Part shown: one piece after another, positions 5,392 through 6,261 of the stretch | Layout: each line of letters starts with the position of its first letter | Position numbering within the stretch: the stretch's first letter is position 1 | Assembly (NCBI GenBank): GCA_947175845.1 | Contig: CAMWOK010000185.1 | Span: forward strand, 1-6,261 | DNA: 6,261 nucleotides | Direction of reading: 5' to 3' | From: an uncultured Lachnospiraceae bacterium | Lineage (GTDB): Bacteria > Bacillota > Clostridia > Lachnospirales > Lachnospiraceae | The notes under the pieces: generated by a model | What the model was told of the DNA's origin: nothing | The model's database searches: none | What the model saw: the letters and a program-made list of their open reading frames with translations, nothing else | Position numbers and translations under genes: made by a program

Positions 5392-6261
5392 ATGATCACA
5401 TACAATGAAAACGAGCGGGTATTCAAGTTAGATACCCCCAATACGTCCTATCTGATCGGGATTGTGGACGAGGAGAACTTTATTGGGCATATCTATTATG
5501 GCAGACGGCTGAAGGAGGCGGATGCCGCCTATCTGATGCGGACGGGCGAGCCGCCGTTTGTGCCGGGCAGAAATAACAGGGAGCGCTGTTCATTTTACGA
5601 CTGTTTTCCGTTTGAATACCCCACAAACGGCCTGGGAGATTTTCGCGAGGGCTGTCTCGGCATCAGAACGGCAGGCGGGCATATGGGCAGCGTGCTCTCC
5701 TATGTATCGCATGAGATCCTCGAGGGCAAACCGGCGCTCGCGGGGCTTCCGGCGACGTTTGGCGCGAAGGATGAGTGTGCGACGCTGCGCATTCTCTGCG
5801 AAGACAAGTATGTCGGCATGCAGGTCGAGCTGCTTTACACGGTGTTTGAGGACAACGACGCGATCACCAGGAGCGCCAGAATAACCAACACCGGAGAGGA
5901 GCATTTTTATCTGACAAAAGTATTTTCGGCGTGCATTGACATGGACAACAGGGATTACGACATGGTTTCCCTCCATGGAAGCTGGGCGCGCGAGCGGCAC
6001 ATCCAGCGGAAAGCGCTGGGCTACGGCATTCAGAATGTCAGTTCGTTCCGGGGTGAGTCCAGCCATCAGGACCATCCGTTTCTCGCGCTTGTGGACAGGA
6101 ACACCACGCAGGAGAACGGCGAGATTTACGCGATGAATTTCGTGTACTCCGGGAATTTCCGCGCGCAGGCGGAGGTGTCGCAGTTTGATTCTGTCCGGAT
6201 GACAATGGGCATCCACCCGGAGAATTTCTGCTGGAAACTGGAGTGCGGCGAGTCATTCCAG
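5392..6261 (+). CDS. GH36 alpha-galactosidase, N-terminal 290 residues (3' truncated by window)
   Basis: The frame is open from ATG at 5392 to the last base and gives 290 residues without a stop. The ATG is preceded by GGAAGGAGAA (5377-5386) at 7 bases. The protein shows the N-terminal beta-supersandwich of family GH36: GHIYYGRRL (32-40), FEYPTNGLGDFREG (74-87), then the highly characteristic HGSWARERHIQRKALG (195-210), SFRGESSHQDHPFLAL (218-233), VYSGNFRAQAEVSQFD (251-266) and the WKLECGESFQ segment (281-290) that leads into the catalytic barrel. GH36 enzymes are usually about 700-750 residues, so the catalytic aspartates (KWDxN region) lie beyond the right edge and cannot be checked. There is no signal peptide, so it should act in the cytoplasm, hydrolysing terminal alpha-1,6-galactose from raffinose-type sugars or melibiose. 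It reads away from the nuclease-like gene and has its own promoter. Confidence 0.93.
   Translation, partial: MITYNENERVFKLDTPNTSYLIGIVDEENFIGHIYYGRRLKEADAAYLMRTGEPPFVPGRNNRERCSFYDCFPFEYPTNGLGDFREGCLGIRTAGGHMGSVLSYVSHEILEGKPALAGLPATFGAKDECATLRILCEDKYVGMQVELLYTVFEDNDAITRSARITNTGEEHFYLTKVFSACIDMDNRDYDMVSLHGSWARERHIQRKALGYGIQNVSSFRGESSHQDHPFLALVDRNTTQENGEIYAMNFVYSGNFRAQAEVSQFDSVRMTMGIHPENFCWKLECGESFQ

Noticed and set aside
5403..5420. cre-like half-site ATGAAAACG just inside the GH36 gene
   Set aside because: Only the left half matches; the right half (AGCGGGTA) is unlike the consensus, and it is ordinary coding sequence.
5590..6216. Minus-strand open frame opposite the GH36 gene
   Set aside because: The plus-strand frame carries clear GH36 motifs along its whole length; the opposite frame has none.

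Overview
The window looks like a carbohydrate-use region from a Gram-positive Clostridia genome, most likely a member of Lachnospiraceae (Roseburia/Eubacterium/Blautia-like gut bacteria). Grounds: strong AAGGAGG-type ribosome binding sites, two apparent TTG starts, GC-rich coding DNA with very AT-rich spacers, and two protein types I associate with that family (a DUF3829-like lipoprotein and a WHPAF...FEYKSP PD-(D/E)XK-like protein). The genus assignment is inference.

Layout, left to right. (1) 3-305 is the C-terminal end of a sugar-ABC-transporter solute-binding protein, followed by an intrinsic terminator at 317-351. (2) 426-1748 and 1755-2924 are a tightly spaced pair of glycoside hydrolases, GH30 then GH5. 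Both have intact catalytic glutamates and no signal peptide, so they should act in the cytoplasm on imported oligosaccharides. (3) 2925-3083 is a spacer with a 12-bp palindrome, an extended -10 promoter and a leader that can fold into two hairpins. It leads into 3084-4166, a lipoprotein of unknown function with a DUF3829-like domain, ended by a strong, probably bidirectional terminator at 4182-4232. (4) 4280-5128, minus strand, is a 282-residue PD-(D/E)XK-like protein with a C-terminal coiled coil built on a 21-bp tandem DNA repeat. It is visibly more AT-rich than its neighbours. (5) 5129-5391 is an AT-rich divergent spacer with a promoter on each strand and a 12-bp direct repeat. (6) 5392 to the right edge is the N-terminal 290 residues of a GH36 alpha-galactosidase.

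How the genes fit together: the binding protein would capture a glycan and the associated permease (outside the window) would import it. The cytoplasmic GH30 and GH5 enzymes would then trim beta-linked glucosyl (or related) oligosaccharides. The GH36 gene is a separate transcription unit for alpha-galactosides. The lipoprotein and the nuclease-like gene have no obvious link to sugar metabolism. I saw no rRNA, tRNA, CRISPR array, insertion sequence or known riboswitch. No gene-free stretch exceeds 300 bases.
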